Below are positions 47,201-55,836 of a stretch of DNA of 64,000 nucleotides, one piece after another. How positions within the stretch are numbered: the first letter of the stretch is position 1; the number at the start of each line of letters is the position of its first letter. The translations under genes were made by a program, and so were the position numbers. This stretch comes from Acanthopleuribacter pedis (GTDB taxonomy: Bacteria; Acidobacteriota; Holophagae; Acanthopleuribacterales; Acanthopleuribacteraceae): positions 62,001 through 126,000 of the forward strand of contig NZ_JAFREP010000013.1 in NCBI RefSeq assembly GCF_017377855.1, read 5' to 3'. The notes beneath the pieces were generated by a model. It saw nothing but the letters and a program-made list of their open reading frames with translations. It was not told where the DNA came from and made no database searches.

Positions 47201-48040
47201 GGTGGCTTGGTCGGAGCGAATGGCAAGGTCCAAACAGCCCCCGGTCACACCGGCGGTATAAATTTGGGTCCAGTTGGTGCCGCCGTTGGTAGTGCGAAAA
47301 ATCCCGGTCCGGGTCGCGGCGTAAGCCACATTGGCGACGGTCGTGCTGTAAACAATGTCATTTACATAGTAGAAGTCGGAGGTGGCGGTATTGGCGAGAT
47401 AGGCCCAGGTAAGGCCGCCGTCGGTTGATTTAAAGATGCCGGCGCCACGCACGGCGTCGATGTTAAAAAAACCTTCACCGGTACCGGCCAAAATGGTGTC
47501 GGAATCGTTGGGATCCATGGCCATGCTGGTGACGGCCAGGTTCGCCAACATATCACCGGTGGCGGTCCAATTGGCGCCGCCGTCGGTGGTTCGCCAGGTC
47601 CCCCCGGAGACGCCGCCCGCGACCATCAGGTCGGGATTGGTCGGGTTGATGACCATGGCGCGGGTCCGACCCCCAATATTGCCCGGCCCCAATTGCGACC
47701 AACTCGCGGCCCCACCGAACCGGGTCGCTTCCTCGGGATCAAGATAGGTATCGAAGCGGGAACTGAACAGCGGCAGCGCGTCACTTTCCGCTTGCCCCGC
47801 CGACAAACGCTGGTGGTAGGTCAATTGATTGTCGCCGGCGGGCATGCGCTTGCGCTGGAAGAACGCGGCGGCCTCGGCAGGCTGATCGTAGGGGTTTTTG
47901 CCTTTATCTTTTAAAAACGCGTCGGCGCGCATGGGTTCGCCGGTGGACGTGCTTGACGCCGGTGGGGGTTTCAGCCAAAAACCGGAGAATGAAATAAGTC
48001 CGACGAAAACCAAACCTAAGGCAATACGTGCATTTTTCAT
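41261..48040 (-). CDS. Giant secreted protein: beta-propeller followed by sixteen BACON repeats
   Basis: The product has 2,259 residues; GGGAGG lies about 10 bases before the ATG. A signal peptide or signal anchor (about 1-25) is followed by a VPS10/sialidase-like propeller (about 90-810). It has many Asp-box-like stretches such as STDGGLTW and TTDGGANW, and starts with GNIGGRTRAMVINPTNPD. From about 814 to 2190 come sixteen BACON domains of about 86 residues. Each opens with a cysteine (C-x-Y-x-L), has a second one in TCTW or SCSW, and includes SWITITxGxSGTGxGTV and ends TxSISQ. Repeats 2 to 4 are nearly identical. A C-terminal cap holds two more cysteines (CTQS and LDLVPLAGC). BACON domains are thought to bind glycans or mucins. 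It is a paralogue of the next two genes. Confidence 0.93.
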   Translation of the reverse strand: MKNARIALGLVFVGLISFSGFWLKPPPASSTSTGEPMRADAFLKDKGKNPYDQPAEAAAFFQRKRMPAGDNQLTYHQRLSAGQAESDALPLFSSRFDTYLDPEEATRFGGAASWSQLGPGNIGGRTRAMVINPTNPDLMVAGGVSGGTWRTTDGGANWTATGDMLANLAVTSMAMDPNDSDTILAGTGEGFFNIDAVRGAGIFKSTDGGLTWAYLANTATSDFYYVNDIVYSTTVANVAYAATRTGIFRTTNGGTNWTQIYTAGVTGGCLDLAIRSDQATDVLFASVGTFTQATIYRNSDAANTTTFTSVYTETDMGRTSIAIAPSNQDVVYLLASNRNGGGISGFTYGLLAVIRSTDGGTSWSDRHRSVSPIDGADLLLSNPLSFLCSASILSQGWYDNIIAVDPLDEDIVWAGGIDTFRSDDGGASWGMASHWAVNDTASMYVHADQHGFFFHPDYNGTTNQTLYITNDGGVFRTDNARAAVATIGTSAACSASGTFSVVFTNLNNSYGVTQFYHGLPYPSGDTYFGGTQDNGTLRGDDTSGLNSWVELFGGDGGYVAINPNDTNILYVETTGISIRKSTNGGSSFSSAVSGISDSGQFINPFVMDPNDPDRLWTSGGELWRTDDAAGSWTQASNDTTGLPSTGSAIAVAPGNSDLVLAGTDNGYIRRTTSATTATSSTTWTETRPNSGYVSSVAFDPQDADIAYCTYSTFGVDHVYRSTDGGASWTSIDNNLPDIPVHSIAVHPTDSTRLYLGTDLGVYVSTNTGTSWAQENTGYANVVTEWLAFQQTDCQLNLFAFTHGRGAWRLPIDGLSLSSSSLQVAAAGTSSSVSVTADGACSWTAVASDSWITVTSGASGTGNGTVQFTVAENTAASTRSGTITMGSEVFTISQDAACTYSLSASSNSFDNAGGTGSFNVTTNVQTCTWTAVASESWVTITAGSSGTGDGSVSYSVAANTGSETRNATITVGDQTYSISQTGVTCTYALSASSNAFDSAGGTGSFNLTTNVQTCTWTAVSSESWVTITAGSSGTGDGSVSYSVAANTGTETRNATITAGGETYSISQTGVACTYTLSAGSNSFDDTGGTGSFNVTTNVQTCTWTAVASESWVTVTAGSSGTGDGSVSYSVAANTTTSSRSATLTVGDQTYSISQSGVNCSYSLSASSNSFDDAGGNGSFNVTTNVQTCSWSATTQFKWITLTSATSGTGDGTISYTVAANTSTDSRTGTIQVQDQVYTIQQSGAPCAFTLSASSASFTTDGGTDSFNVQANGASCSWTATTQDDWITITAGSSGTGDGTVSFSVAANTGTSARNGVISAGAQTFTVNQSGLSCSYSLSSGSAAYDDTGGGGSFNVTTNGQTCTWTATTGDPWITITAGSSGTGDGTVSYTVAANTTTASRSGTIQVGDQTFSVSQSGVTCAFTLSASSAAYEEAGGSGSFTITANVQTCTWSATTKDNWITITAGTSGTGDGTVAYTVSANTTTSQRSGTIIAGGQTYSISQAAGTCQFSLSSSSGSFDGQGGSGSFNLSANIQSCTWSASAADSWVTITSGASGTGDGSIAFTVAANTTTATRSTSITAGGLIFSIQQSGLDCTYSLSSSSLSLDDQGGNGSVNVSTNVQTCSWTASTQDAWITITSGLSGTGDGTVAFTVAVNTGATRSGTIQIADQTFTVNQTGAACSYTLSASSASFADTGGTGSFNITTNLQDCAWSAVTQDPWISITGGAAGTGNGSVSFSVSPNPGGARSGVIVAGGQTFAVTQAAFTCSFALSTTGTSIGAGGGSGGFDITTNGAECSWTAVSQDPWITITAGASGSGNGSVVFSAAANPGTSARTGTILAGGQTFTLQQGGASCTYSLPIGAAGFSDAGGSGSFFIFPSVDTCTWTASTQFDWITITAGSSGTGNGEIAFTVAANNSLEARSGTILAADQTFSIQQAATTCAITLATRSADFTVDGGTGTIEVGTNLDICTWQTTTQFDWITITQGQSGTGDGTVGYTVAENTSTQARIGNIQVGNQFFTVNQDGVVPCAYTLTPASATAPADGTTAGFEVQTNKVDCAWTATTQDSWITISSGQSGTGNGGVTYAVAENTDIASRTGAISVADQTFTIVQAGRTPCDLTLSATSAGFFEDGGNGGFEIQTNLTTCAWTATTQDDWITITAGQTGVGAGSVTFAVAVLDGTTARTGTITVTNADETLTFTISQQRCTQSPAFFAALPNWNASVTVLDLVPLAGCTEASAKTKSQPKTSLPPTTAATEPSDR

Positions 48041-48443
48041 GGCCGGGCAACCTCCCCCAACGGCAACTTAACCTCAGCCGGCACGGCTCCTCAATTATTG
48101 GCGCGGTTCCATGTGGTCTCGGTTCCCGTGGGCCCACCCCAAAAAACAAGGGGCTTCCAACAGGGTTTCGACCTCCGCAACCAACCGCGATAAGCCGGGC
48201 GGGTAATGAGGTTCAAGCAAAGAAACATATCGAATTCAAGGCGAAGGTTCACGGCCGCCGCCCGCATATCGATAGTTGGTTTGTGATGGTTATGATGCAT
48301 TCATTTTAGTTGTTCGCCCGAGGCTTCGCCAGGCAAAGTATTTGCCGTACCCTTTTTTTTACACTCACCCATTCACAAAGAAAGACAAAAAGCCGAGCTA
48401 AAGACTGCCATGCTACCGGCGTTTGGCTGTGCAAAAACAATCA
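48041..48443. other. Intergenic region between BACON paralogues
   Basis: No gene is supported. The stretch at 48280-48420 is AT-rich and probably contains the promoter of the 16-repeat gene. Confidence 0.4.
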
Positions 48444-51236
48444 TTAATCGACAGGTGGTTTCGCAAAAACCGCGCAACCGGACAAGGCAACGAGGTCAAG
48501 CACGGTCGCGTTGGTGTGCCAGACGGGAAGCGCCGCGAAAAAGGCATCGGATTGAAAACAGCCTTGTTGTGACACGGTAAAGATCTTGGTTTCAATGGCA
48601 TTTGAAAGGGTCACCACCCCCACGCGACTGGGTTCACCCGCCGCCAAATCCGCCACGGTGAAATCGACGCGGGTGCTCCCTCTTCCCGAAAGGTCGGCAT
48701 TCAAGGTTATCCAGTCGGCCTCGGTACTCAGGGTCCAAGTACAGTTGGCGAAAGTGGTTAGGTTAAAGCTACCCGCCGTGCCGTTAGCGGAGAGATCCAG
48801 GCGCAGGGGCGACAGGGTTACTCCCTCCAAGAGCAGGCGCCACACGCCACGACCATGGGTAAACGCAAACAGCATCAAGCCGCAATCGTTTGCCGCGAAG
48901 GTTAGCCATTCGGTCACCACATTGGCGTAGCCGGTGTGTTCCCGAAACCAGGAAGCCCCTTGGTCGGTGCTAACAAAAACGCCTAAATCAGTGCCCAGGT
49001 ACAGTCGGTTGCTGTCGGAAGGGTGAACGGCAATCACATGGACGGGCATGTCAGGCAGATTGTTGTCAATCGGCGTCCAGGTTTGCCCGGCATCGCGGCT
49101 CATAAAGACGTGGGGTCCCCCGAAGGTGGCGTAAGTCGCATAAACCAAAAGGGTATTGCTGGGATCAAAGGCGACGGAAGAAACATAGGCGGCGCGGGGT
49201 TGGCCCTCCTGCCAAACCGTGGTTTCGTCGGCGATGGTCGCCGCGGTGGTGCGGCGAATGAAACCGTCTTCCGTGCCCGCGATGACCCAGTCGGAATTGC
49301 CGGCCGCCGCGGCCAAGGCGCTCACGCGACCCCGGCTTTCATCTAATTGGGTCGAGGCCTGTTGCCACGAAACGGCGGCGTTATCGGTTCGCCAAAGGGC
49401 ACGGCCGCTGGTCCACAATCGTTCGGGGTTGTTGGGGTCCATCAACACGGGATTGATAAACATCCCAACATCCTCGATCCCGGAAGTCGCGCGAACAAAA
49501 GACATGCCGCCGTCGATGGATTTGTGAATCGAAATACCGGTTGTTTCCACGTAGAGGGTATCGGGGTCGTCGGGGTGCATGGCCACATAACCGCCGTCTC
49601 CCCCAAAGACTTGCGCCCAAGCATTCGCACCCCCGGCATCATCGCCGCGCAAGGTTCCGTTATCCTGGGTTCCACCGAGGTAACGGGTTCCATCAGGGTA
49701 AGGCATGCCGTGGTAAAACTGGGTCACGCCGTATTGATGATTAAGGTTCTGAAACACGACTTCGAACGTACCCAGCGCCTGACAAGCGGCGGATTCATCC
49801 ACAACGGCCACCTCGGCACGCGCGTTATCGGTGCGAAAGATGCCGCCGTCGTTGGTAATGAACAGGGTTTGGTTATCGCTTCCGTTGTAATCGGGGTGAA
49901 AAAAGAAACCGTGTTGGTCGGCATGGACGTAGTTGGGTTGATCGCGCGACAAAGCCCAGTGGGAAGCCATTCCCCAGGTGATGCCGCCGTCGTCGGAGCG
50001 AAAGGTATCGATGCCGCCAACCCACAAGATGTTTTCATCAACGGGGTCGACGGCGACCACATTGTCGTACCAGCCTTGACTCAAAAACAAACCTTCGCAA
50101 GCAGCCAAAGGATTGGAAAGCAACAGATCAGCCCCTTCTATCGGCGCCTCGGCGCGATGACGCGCGGTAAAGGAATCCCCGCCGTCCGTGGAGCGAAACA
50201 CGGCAAGTAAACCATCTTGGAAGCGGTCGGCGCCGGCGCCGGTTAGGTTCGCGGCCAGTAAATAAATCACGGACTGATTGGACGGGGCGACGGCAATCGA
50301 GGTACGCCCCATGTCGGGTTCACTGTAAACGGCCTGAAAAGTCCCGGATCCGCCGGCATCCTGATTGCGGTATACAGTGGCGGTGGTTCTGTTCCCCACG
50401 GATACGAACAGCACGTCCGCGGCTAAATCGGTACGGATGGCCAAATCGAGGCAGCCCCCGTCGGTATGGGTTGAGAAGATGCCTTCCCAGGTCGCACCAC
50501 CGTCCAAGGTACGGAAGACCCCGGTGCGTGTCGCGGCATAGGCAACACCGTTTTCGCGGGCGCTGTACACCAAATCGTTGACATAATAAAAATCGGCGTT
50601 GTCTGTCGCCCCGAGATGGGTCCAATTGAGCCCGCCGTCGGTCGATTTGAAGATCCCGGCGCCCCGAACACTATCCGAATTAAAAAAGCCCTCACCGGTC
50701 CCCGCCAAAATGACATTGGGGTTATGGGGATCCATGGCCAAACTGCAAACGGCGAGATTGGCGAGTTGATCACCCGTCGGCGTCCAACGTCCCCCAGCGT
50801 TGAGCGAAAGCCAGGTCCCGCCGGCAACACCGCCGGCCACCATGTGATCGGGATTGGTGGGATTGATCACCAGGGCACGGGTTCGCCCCCCGATATTGCC
50901 CGGCCCCAAACTTTGCCAGGACGGATCGTTCTCATCCCTCGTTTGCGAGCCGGGAAGGGCGCGATCCAAACGCGAACTAAAAGTGGGTTGGCGGAGGCTC
51001 GCGGCAAGCGCCTCACGGAAACGCTGAAAATAGGAAGGGCCACCGTTAGCGGGCATGCGTTTTTGATAAAAAAAAGCAACGGCCTCGGCAGGTTGATCAA
51101 AGGGCTTGGGTTGGGTTTTCGGGCTCTTTAAAGGAACGCCGGGTGGGGCCGCTTGGGTAACTTGGTTGACCGGCCGGATCAGGAAAAACGGAAGCAGCCC
51201 CATCAGAATCAAGAGGTAAAGAAAAACCTTTTTCAT
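48444..51236 (-). CDS. Secreted beta-propeller protein with a single BACON domain
   Basis: The start is the ATG at 51236 (930 residues): GGGAGG lies 10 bases upstream and the frame then opens with the signal MKKVFLYLLILMGLLPFFL. The propeller (about 90-800) matches its two neighbours motif by motif: GNIGGRTRALVINPTNPD, ILAGTGEGFFNSD, WVGGIDTFRSDDGG and TQDNGTLRGDD. One BACON domain (about 806-890) follows, with SWITLN replaced by DWITLNADLS. The cap is CFQSDAFFAALPVW and LDLVALSGC. This is the minimal form of the family and may show the ancestral layout. Confidence 0.9.
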   Translation of the reverse strand: MKKVFLYLLILMGLLPFFLIRPVNQVTQAAPPGVPLKSPKTQPKPFDQPAEAVAFFYQKRMPANGGPSYFQRFREALAASLRQPTFSSRLDRALPGSQTRDENDPSWQSLGPGNIGGRTRALVINPTNPDHMVAGGVAGGTWLSLNAGGRWTPTGDQLANLAVCSLAMDPHNPNVILAGTGEGFFNSDSVRGAGIFKSTDGGLNWTHLGATDNADFYYVNDLVYSARENGVAYAATRTGVFRTLDGGATWEGIFSTHTDGGCLDLAIRTDLAADVLFVSVGNRTTATVYRNQDAGGSGTFQAVYSEPDMGRTSIAVAPSNQSVIYLLAANLTGAGADRFQDGLLAVFRSTDGGDSFTARHRAEAPIEGADLLLSNPLAACEGLFLSQGWYDNVVAVDPVDENILWVGGIDTFRSDDGGITWGMASHWALSRDQPNYVHADQHGFFFHPDYNGSDNQTLFITNDGGIFRTDNARAEVAVVDESAACQALGTFEVVFQNLNHQYGVTQFYHGMPYPDGTRYLGGTQDNGTLRGDDAGGANAWAQVFGGDGGYVAMHPDDPDTLYVETTGISIHKSIDGGMSFVRATSGIEDVGMFINPVLMDPNNPERLWTSGRALWRTDNAAVSWQQASTQLDESRGRVSALAAAAGNSDWVIAGTEDGFIRRTTAATIADETTVWQEGQPRAAYVSSVAFDPSNTLLVYATYATFGGPHVFMSRDAGQTWTPIDNNLPDMPVHVIAVHPSDSNRLYLGTDLGVFVSTDQGASWFREHTGYANVVTEWLTFAANDCGLMLFAFTHGRGVWRLLLEGVTLSPLRLDLSANGTAGSFNLTTFANCTWTLSTEADWITLNADLSGRGSTRVDFTVADLAAGEPSRVGVVTLSNAIETKIFTVSQQGCFQSDAFFAALPVWHTNATVLDLVALSGCAVFAKPPVD

Positions 51237-51604
51237 GAGCGAGCGACCTCCCAACCGGTCCAATGGCGAATACCAACCCGTTTTCGTGCGAAGAACGCCG
51301 CCCCTTGGGGAAAGCGGAAGCACGCGGTCATCAAGCCGGCGCCAAAGGGTTGGTGACATTTGTGGGCGAACCATCCAGCCCGACACGAGCACAGGGAACC
51401 ACCAAACCCAACAGGTAGGCTTTAGCCCACTCAATCAAGGAGACATGCTTATCCCTTTCGGCACGAATCGATAGGATCTTCAACGATTTCGAAAAGGACA
51501 CGTGGGGTTCCCGCCAAAACATGGTGACGCGTAACAGGCTAAGCCCCGCGGGTGATCCGACTAAAAAATCTGAAAGGAACGCACCCCTAAACCCAGGCGC
51601 CGAA
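51237..51604. other. Intergenic region between BACON paralogues
   Basis: No gene supported. The bases just upstream of 51236 repeat the leader sequence seen before the other two paralogues (GGGAGGTCGCTCG). Confidence 0.4.
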
Positions 51605-51643
51605 TAGAAAAAGGGCGTTGCCGCGCGGTGCAGCAACGCCCTT
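51605..51643 (-). terminator. Rho-independent terminator of the six-repeat BACON gene
   Basis: On the minus strand, AAGGGCGTTGC pairs perfectly with GCAACGCCCTT and runs into TTTTTCTATT, 30 bases after the stop codon. Confidence 0.88.
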
Positions 51644-51672
51644 GGCAGGCACATTAGCGGTTAGACCTGGGT

Positions 51673-54600
51673 TTAGCGATCACCAGGCGTTGGCGCGGTC
51701 TCACCGAGAGAAGGCTGAGAGGTCGCCTTATTCGCGGGTGGTTGCGCTTCATTGGTACAACCGGCGAGTGGAACCAAGGTCAACACGTTGTTCGCGGGCC
51801 AGCCGGCCAAGCTGCTCGTGAAGGTTTCGCTTGGTACACAGGCACCCTGCGAAACGGTGAAGGTCAAGGTTTCATCGCTGTTGAAGACGGTAATGGTCGC
51901 GCGGCGGAAGCCCTCGGTCACGGCCTGAGCGGTGAAAGAAACACTGCCGTTGCCGGCGCCGTTCTGACCTTGGGTGATCAGGATCCAAGGATCTGAAGCG
52001 GTCGCGGTCCAACCACAATCCGTCAAGTTAGTGGTGATGTCGAAGCCTGCTTGGCCACCGGATGCATTGAGCACGACGGCGTCTGAACTCAAGGTGAGAT
52101 CACAAGCGGAAGCGGCATCTTGTTCAACGGTGAAAATCTGGTCACCGACCTGAATCACACCGGTCCGCGCGGCACTCGTGGTGTTGGGCGCCACGGTGTA
52201 GGTGACGGAACCGTCACCCGTACCCGTGGCGTTTACGGGCAGACTGATCCAGTTGAACTGGGTGGTTGCCGTCCAATCACAGGTTTGCGCATTGGTGGTC
52301 ACGGAGAAGGTGCCGGAACCACCGGTCGAGGTGAAGGTCTCAGTCACCGGATCAAGCGTGTAGGTACAAGCCACGCCGGCTGCTTGGGTCACGGTGAACA
52401 CTTGGTCGGCGACCTGGATGGTGCCAACCCGTGAGGTCGTGGCGGTGTTGGCCGCAACGCTGAAGGCCACGTCGGCGGTGCCGGTGCCGGTGGCACCCGA
52501 GGTGATGGTAATCCAAGCGGATTGGGTGGTCGCCGTCCAGGTACAGGCGTCTTGGCTTGAGGTAACGGTAAAGGTTCCCTCACCCGCATCAGCGGTGAAA
52601 GAAGCACTTTCCTCGCTCAAGGTGTAGGTACAACCGGCACCCGCGGCCTGTTGCACAACAAAAGCTTGGTCGTCGACGCGGATGACGCCGAAACGCGCGG
52701 TCGCTTCAATGTTGGCGGCAACGGTGAAGCTTACAGAACCCGCGCCACTGCCGGAACCAACGCCGATGGTGATCCAAGAATCATCCGTCGTCGCGGTCCA
52801 GGAACAGGAATCGGGGCTGGTGGCCACGGTGAAGGACCCTTCGCCGCCCATCGCATCAAACGAGCCGGAAGAAGTACCCAAGGTGAAGGTACAAGGAATG
52901 GCGGCCGCCTGGTTAACCGTGAAGGTTTGATCTTCAACGGTGATGGTGCCGGTACGCGCCAAGAAGGTGGTGTTCTCGCGAACGCCGACGCCCACGGTGC
53001 CGGAACCGGTACCCAGAGCGCCTTCGATCACAAAGAGCCAGTTGTCGTTGCTCACCGCGGCGTAAGAACAGGTGCCGGGCGTCGCGGTAACGTCAAAGGT
53101 ACTCTGAGACACGGCGGCGGGGAAGGAAACGAAAGCCGCACTCAATTCAAAGGTACAGGTCTCGTCACCCGCCTGCTCAATGGTGAAGGAACGGGTCCCA
53201 ACGCGAATGATGCCGGTCCGAGCCGAAGCACCGGTGTTGGGTGCAACACTGAACTCAACGGTACCGTTGCTGGTGCCGGTGTCACCGGCGGTGATGCGAA
53301 TCCAGTCGTCATCGGTGGAAGCCGACCATTCGCAGTTCGCCAACGCGGTCACATCGAAGCTACCAGTGTCGCCGCCGAGCGGTACGGTGGTGCCGGGTGC
53401 GGAAAGCGTGATGCTGCTCAACGGCAGACGCCATGCACCACGACCGTGGGTAAAGGCGTACAAAATGACGCGGCAATCGTCTTCGATGAACTGGAGCCAT
53501 TCGGTCACCACGTTGGCATAACCGGTGTTCTCCGCGCTCCAACTCATACCGCTGTTGGTGCTGACATACACACCCAAATCGGTACCGATGTAGATGCGGT
53601 TGCTGTCAGCCGGGTGAACGGCCACGCTGTGAACGGGAATGTCAGGTAAACCGTTGTCAATGTTGGTCCAAGATTGGCCGCTGTCGGTACTGCGCCAAAC
53701 GTGGCCGATACCAAAGGTGGAATAGGTCGCGTAGGCAATGTTGGTATCCTGAGGATCAAAGGCCACGGAGGAGACATTGCCACGAACCGGCCAGCTTGCA
53801 CCCCAGTTGGTATCCGCGGTTGCGGTCGTGCCCTCGGTGGTGCGACGGATGATACCCAGCGTGGTACCCGCCAGAACCAGATCGGAATTGCCGGGCGCAA
53901 CGGCCCAGGCACTGTGGTTAATACCGAAACTTGGACCGGCTTGAACCCAGTTGCCGGCCGCGTCATCGGTACGCCACGGGAAGGTCCCGCCCGTCCAAAG
54001 GCGATTGGGGTCGTTGGGATCCATCAGATAAGGGTTGATAAACAAACCCTGATCAGCGATGCCGCTGGTCGCGCCCGCGAAGTTGAGGCCGCCGTCGATG
54101 GATTTGCGAATGGAGATGCCGGTGGTGGCAACATACATGGTGAAGGTGTTGGTGGGATCGTAGGCAACGTAACCACCGTCACCACCAAAGATTTCGATCC
54201 AAGCTTCAGCGCCGGCACGGTCTGAACTCAACAAGGTTCCGTTGTCCTGGGTGCCGCCAAAGTAAGCGGTACCACTGGGGAAAGGAAGGCCGTGGTAAAA
54301 CTGGGTTACACCGTAGTTGTTGTTGAGGGATTTCCAGACCATACCGATTTCATTGTTCGAGCTACAAACGTTAGCCGCGGTTACCGGCGCAACAGGCGCG
54401 CGAGCATCCTCGGTGCTGTAGATACCACCGTCACCCACAACGTACATTTTGCGGTTGGTGGTGCCGTTGTAATCGGGATGGTAAAAAACGTTGTGCAAGT
54501 CGGCGTGGGTATATTCAGGGAAGGTTGGGTTTAACCACCACAGGGAACCGATGCCCCAGGTGCGACCGCCGTCATCCGAACGGAAGGTATCGATACCACC

Positions 54601-55836
54601 CGTCCAAACAATGTCGGGATCAATGGGATCGACGCGAATAAACTGGTCGTAAAAACCTTGGCTGGAAATACTGGTGCCGCCAAAACACACGAAGGACGGT
54701 GAGTTGGTCAGAATCAGATCAGCGCCCTCGAGGGGCAACTCGGTACGATGGACATCGGCCCAAGTATCGCCGCCGTCCTCCGAACGCATGATGCCCAGCA
54801 AGCCGTGGGTAAACGCCGAGCTAATCGGTTGACCGGTGGACGTCGACATCAACAGGTAAACAATGTCCTGGTTGGAAGGGGCAACCGAAACAGAAGAACG
54901 CGCCATGTTGGCTTCGGTGTAAACAATGTTGAACACACCTTCACCCGCGGCGTCGTCGTTGCGAACCAATACCGATTGGGTCAGGGTCCCAATGGTCGCG
55001 AACAAAACGTCGTTGGTGGTCTGATCGGTACGGATCTCGAGGTCCATGGCACCGTTAAACGCCGCCGCGGAAACCATCAGCGTCCAGGTGTCGCCACCGT
55101 CGGCCGAACGGAAAATACCGGTACGGGTCGCGGCATAGAAGGTGTCCGCTTGAACAACCGACGCCACGATGTCTTGAACGTAGAAGAAATCTTCGCCGGT
55201 GGTTGCGTCGAGACGCACCCAAGTCATCCCGCCGTCGGTTGATTTAAAAATCCCACCACCACGCACGGCACCACCGCTGAAGAAACCTTCACCGGTACCG
55301 GCCAGAATGGTCATGGGATCATTGCGATCCATCGCCATGCTGCAAACGGCAATGGACGCCAAGTTGTCGCCCGTGGCTGTCCAGGACTCACCGCCGTTCA
55401 TGGTGACCCACATGCCGCCGGCAACACCGCCGGAAACCATATGGTCGGGGTTGTCGGGGTTAATCACCATCGCACGGGTACGACCGCCGATGTTACCGGG
55501 CCCTAAACTTTCCCAAGAAGCGACCCCACTTCGGACAACTTCGTCACGGCCCATTTCACGGCCCAAACGGGAGCTGTACAGCGGCAGGTTTTCGCTTTGC
55601 GCTTTCGCCTCAAACCAGAGATTCCCGTAGGAACGGGTCTCGCCTTCAGGGATCCGCTTGCTTTTAAAAAATGCCGCGGCCTCGTCCGGCTTGTCGTAAG
55701 GTTTGGCCTTTTTGTTTGCGAACTCATCCGGGATAACCATCTCCGGGGTACCTGGGCTCTGGTTCAAATACCAAAGCCCGGTTAAGGACATTAGTCCCGC
55801 TAAAACGAACACAAGAGAAACAGAAGCTTTTTTCAT
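51673..55836 (-). CDS. Secreted beta-propeller protein with six BACON repeats
   Basis: The product has 1,387 residues, starting after GGGGAGGTCGC. The N-terminus carries a signal (MKKASVSLVFVLAGLMSLTG). The propeller (about 90-805) has GNIGGRTRAMVINPDNPDHM and STDGGMTW-type Asp boxes. Six BACON domains follow (about 807-1328). The second is divergent: it reads SNDNWLFVIEG in place of SWITIT. The others keep the paired cysteines. The cap ends with LTLVPLAGC and a Pro/Thr-rich tail. It is the first gene in transcriptional order of the three paralogues; the terminator at 51605 makes it a separate transcript. Confidence 0.92.
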   Translation of the reverse strand: MKKASVSLVFVLAGLMSLTGLWYLNQSPGTPEMVIPDEFANKKAKPYDKPDEAAAFFKSKRIPEGETRSYGNLWFEAKAQSENLPLYSSRLGREMGRDEVVRSGVASWESLGPGNIGGRTRAMVINPDNPDHMVSGGVAGGMWVTMNGGESWTATGDNLASIAVCSMAMDRNDPMTILAGTGEGFFSGGAVRGGGIFKSTDGGMTWVRLDATTGEDFFYVQDIVASVVQADTFYAATRTGIFRSADGGDTWTLMVSAAAFNGAMDLEIRTDQTTNDVLFATIGTLTQSVLVRNDDAAGEGVFNIVYTEANMARSSVSVAPSNQDIVYLLMSTSTGQPISSAFTHGLLGIMRSEDGGDTWADVHRTELPLEGADLILTNSPSFVCFGGTSISSQGFYDQFIRVDPIDPDIVWTGGIDTFRSDDGGRTWGIGSLWWLNPTFPEYTHADLHNVFYHPDYNGTTNRKMYVVGDGGIYSTEDARAPVAPVTAANVCSSNNEIGMVWKSLNNNYGVTQFYHGLPFPSGTAYFGGTQDNGTLLSSDRAGAEAWIEIFGGDGGYVAYDPTNTFTMYVATTGISIRKSIDGGLNFAGATSGIADQGLFINPYLMDPNDPNRLWTGGTFPWRTDDAAGNWVQAGPSFGINHSAWAVAPGNSDLVLAGTTLGIIRRTTEGTTATADTNWGASWPVRGNVSSVAFDPQDTNIAYATYSTFGIGHVWRSTDSGQSWTNIDNGLPDIPVHSVAVHPADSNRIYIGTDLGVYVSTNSGMSWSAENTGYANVVTEWLQFIEDDCRVILYAFTHGRGAWRLPLSSITLSAPGTTVPLGGDTGSFDVTALANCEWSASTDDDWIRITAGDTGTSNGTVEFSVAPNTGASARTGIIRVGTRSFTIEQAGDETCTFELSAAFVSFPAAVSQSTFDVTATPGTCSYAAVSNDNWLFVIEGALGTGSGTVGVGVRENTTFLARTGTITVEDQTFTVNQAAAIPCTFTLGTSSGSFDAMGGEGSFTVATSPDSCSWTATTDDSWITIGVGSGSGAGSVSFTVAANIEATARFGVIRVDDQAFVVQQAAGAGCTYTLSEESASFTADAGEGTFTVTSSQDACTWTATTQSAWITITSGATGTGTADVAFSVAANTATTSRVGTIQVADQVFTVTQAAGVACTYTLDPVTETFTSTGGSGTFSVTTNAQTCDWTATTQFNWISLPVNATGTGDGSVTYTVAPNTTSAARTGVIQVGDQIFTVEQDAASACDLTLSSDAVVLNASGGQAGFDITTNLTDCGWTATASDPWILITQGQNGAGNGSVSFTAQAVTEGFRRATITVFNSDETLTFTVSQGACVPSETFTSSLAGWPANNVLTLVPLAGCTNEAQPPANKATSQPSLGETAPTPGDR

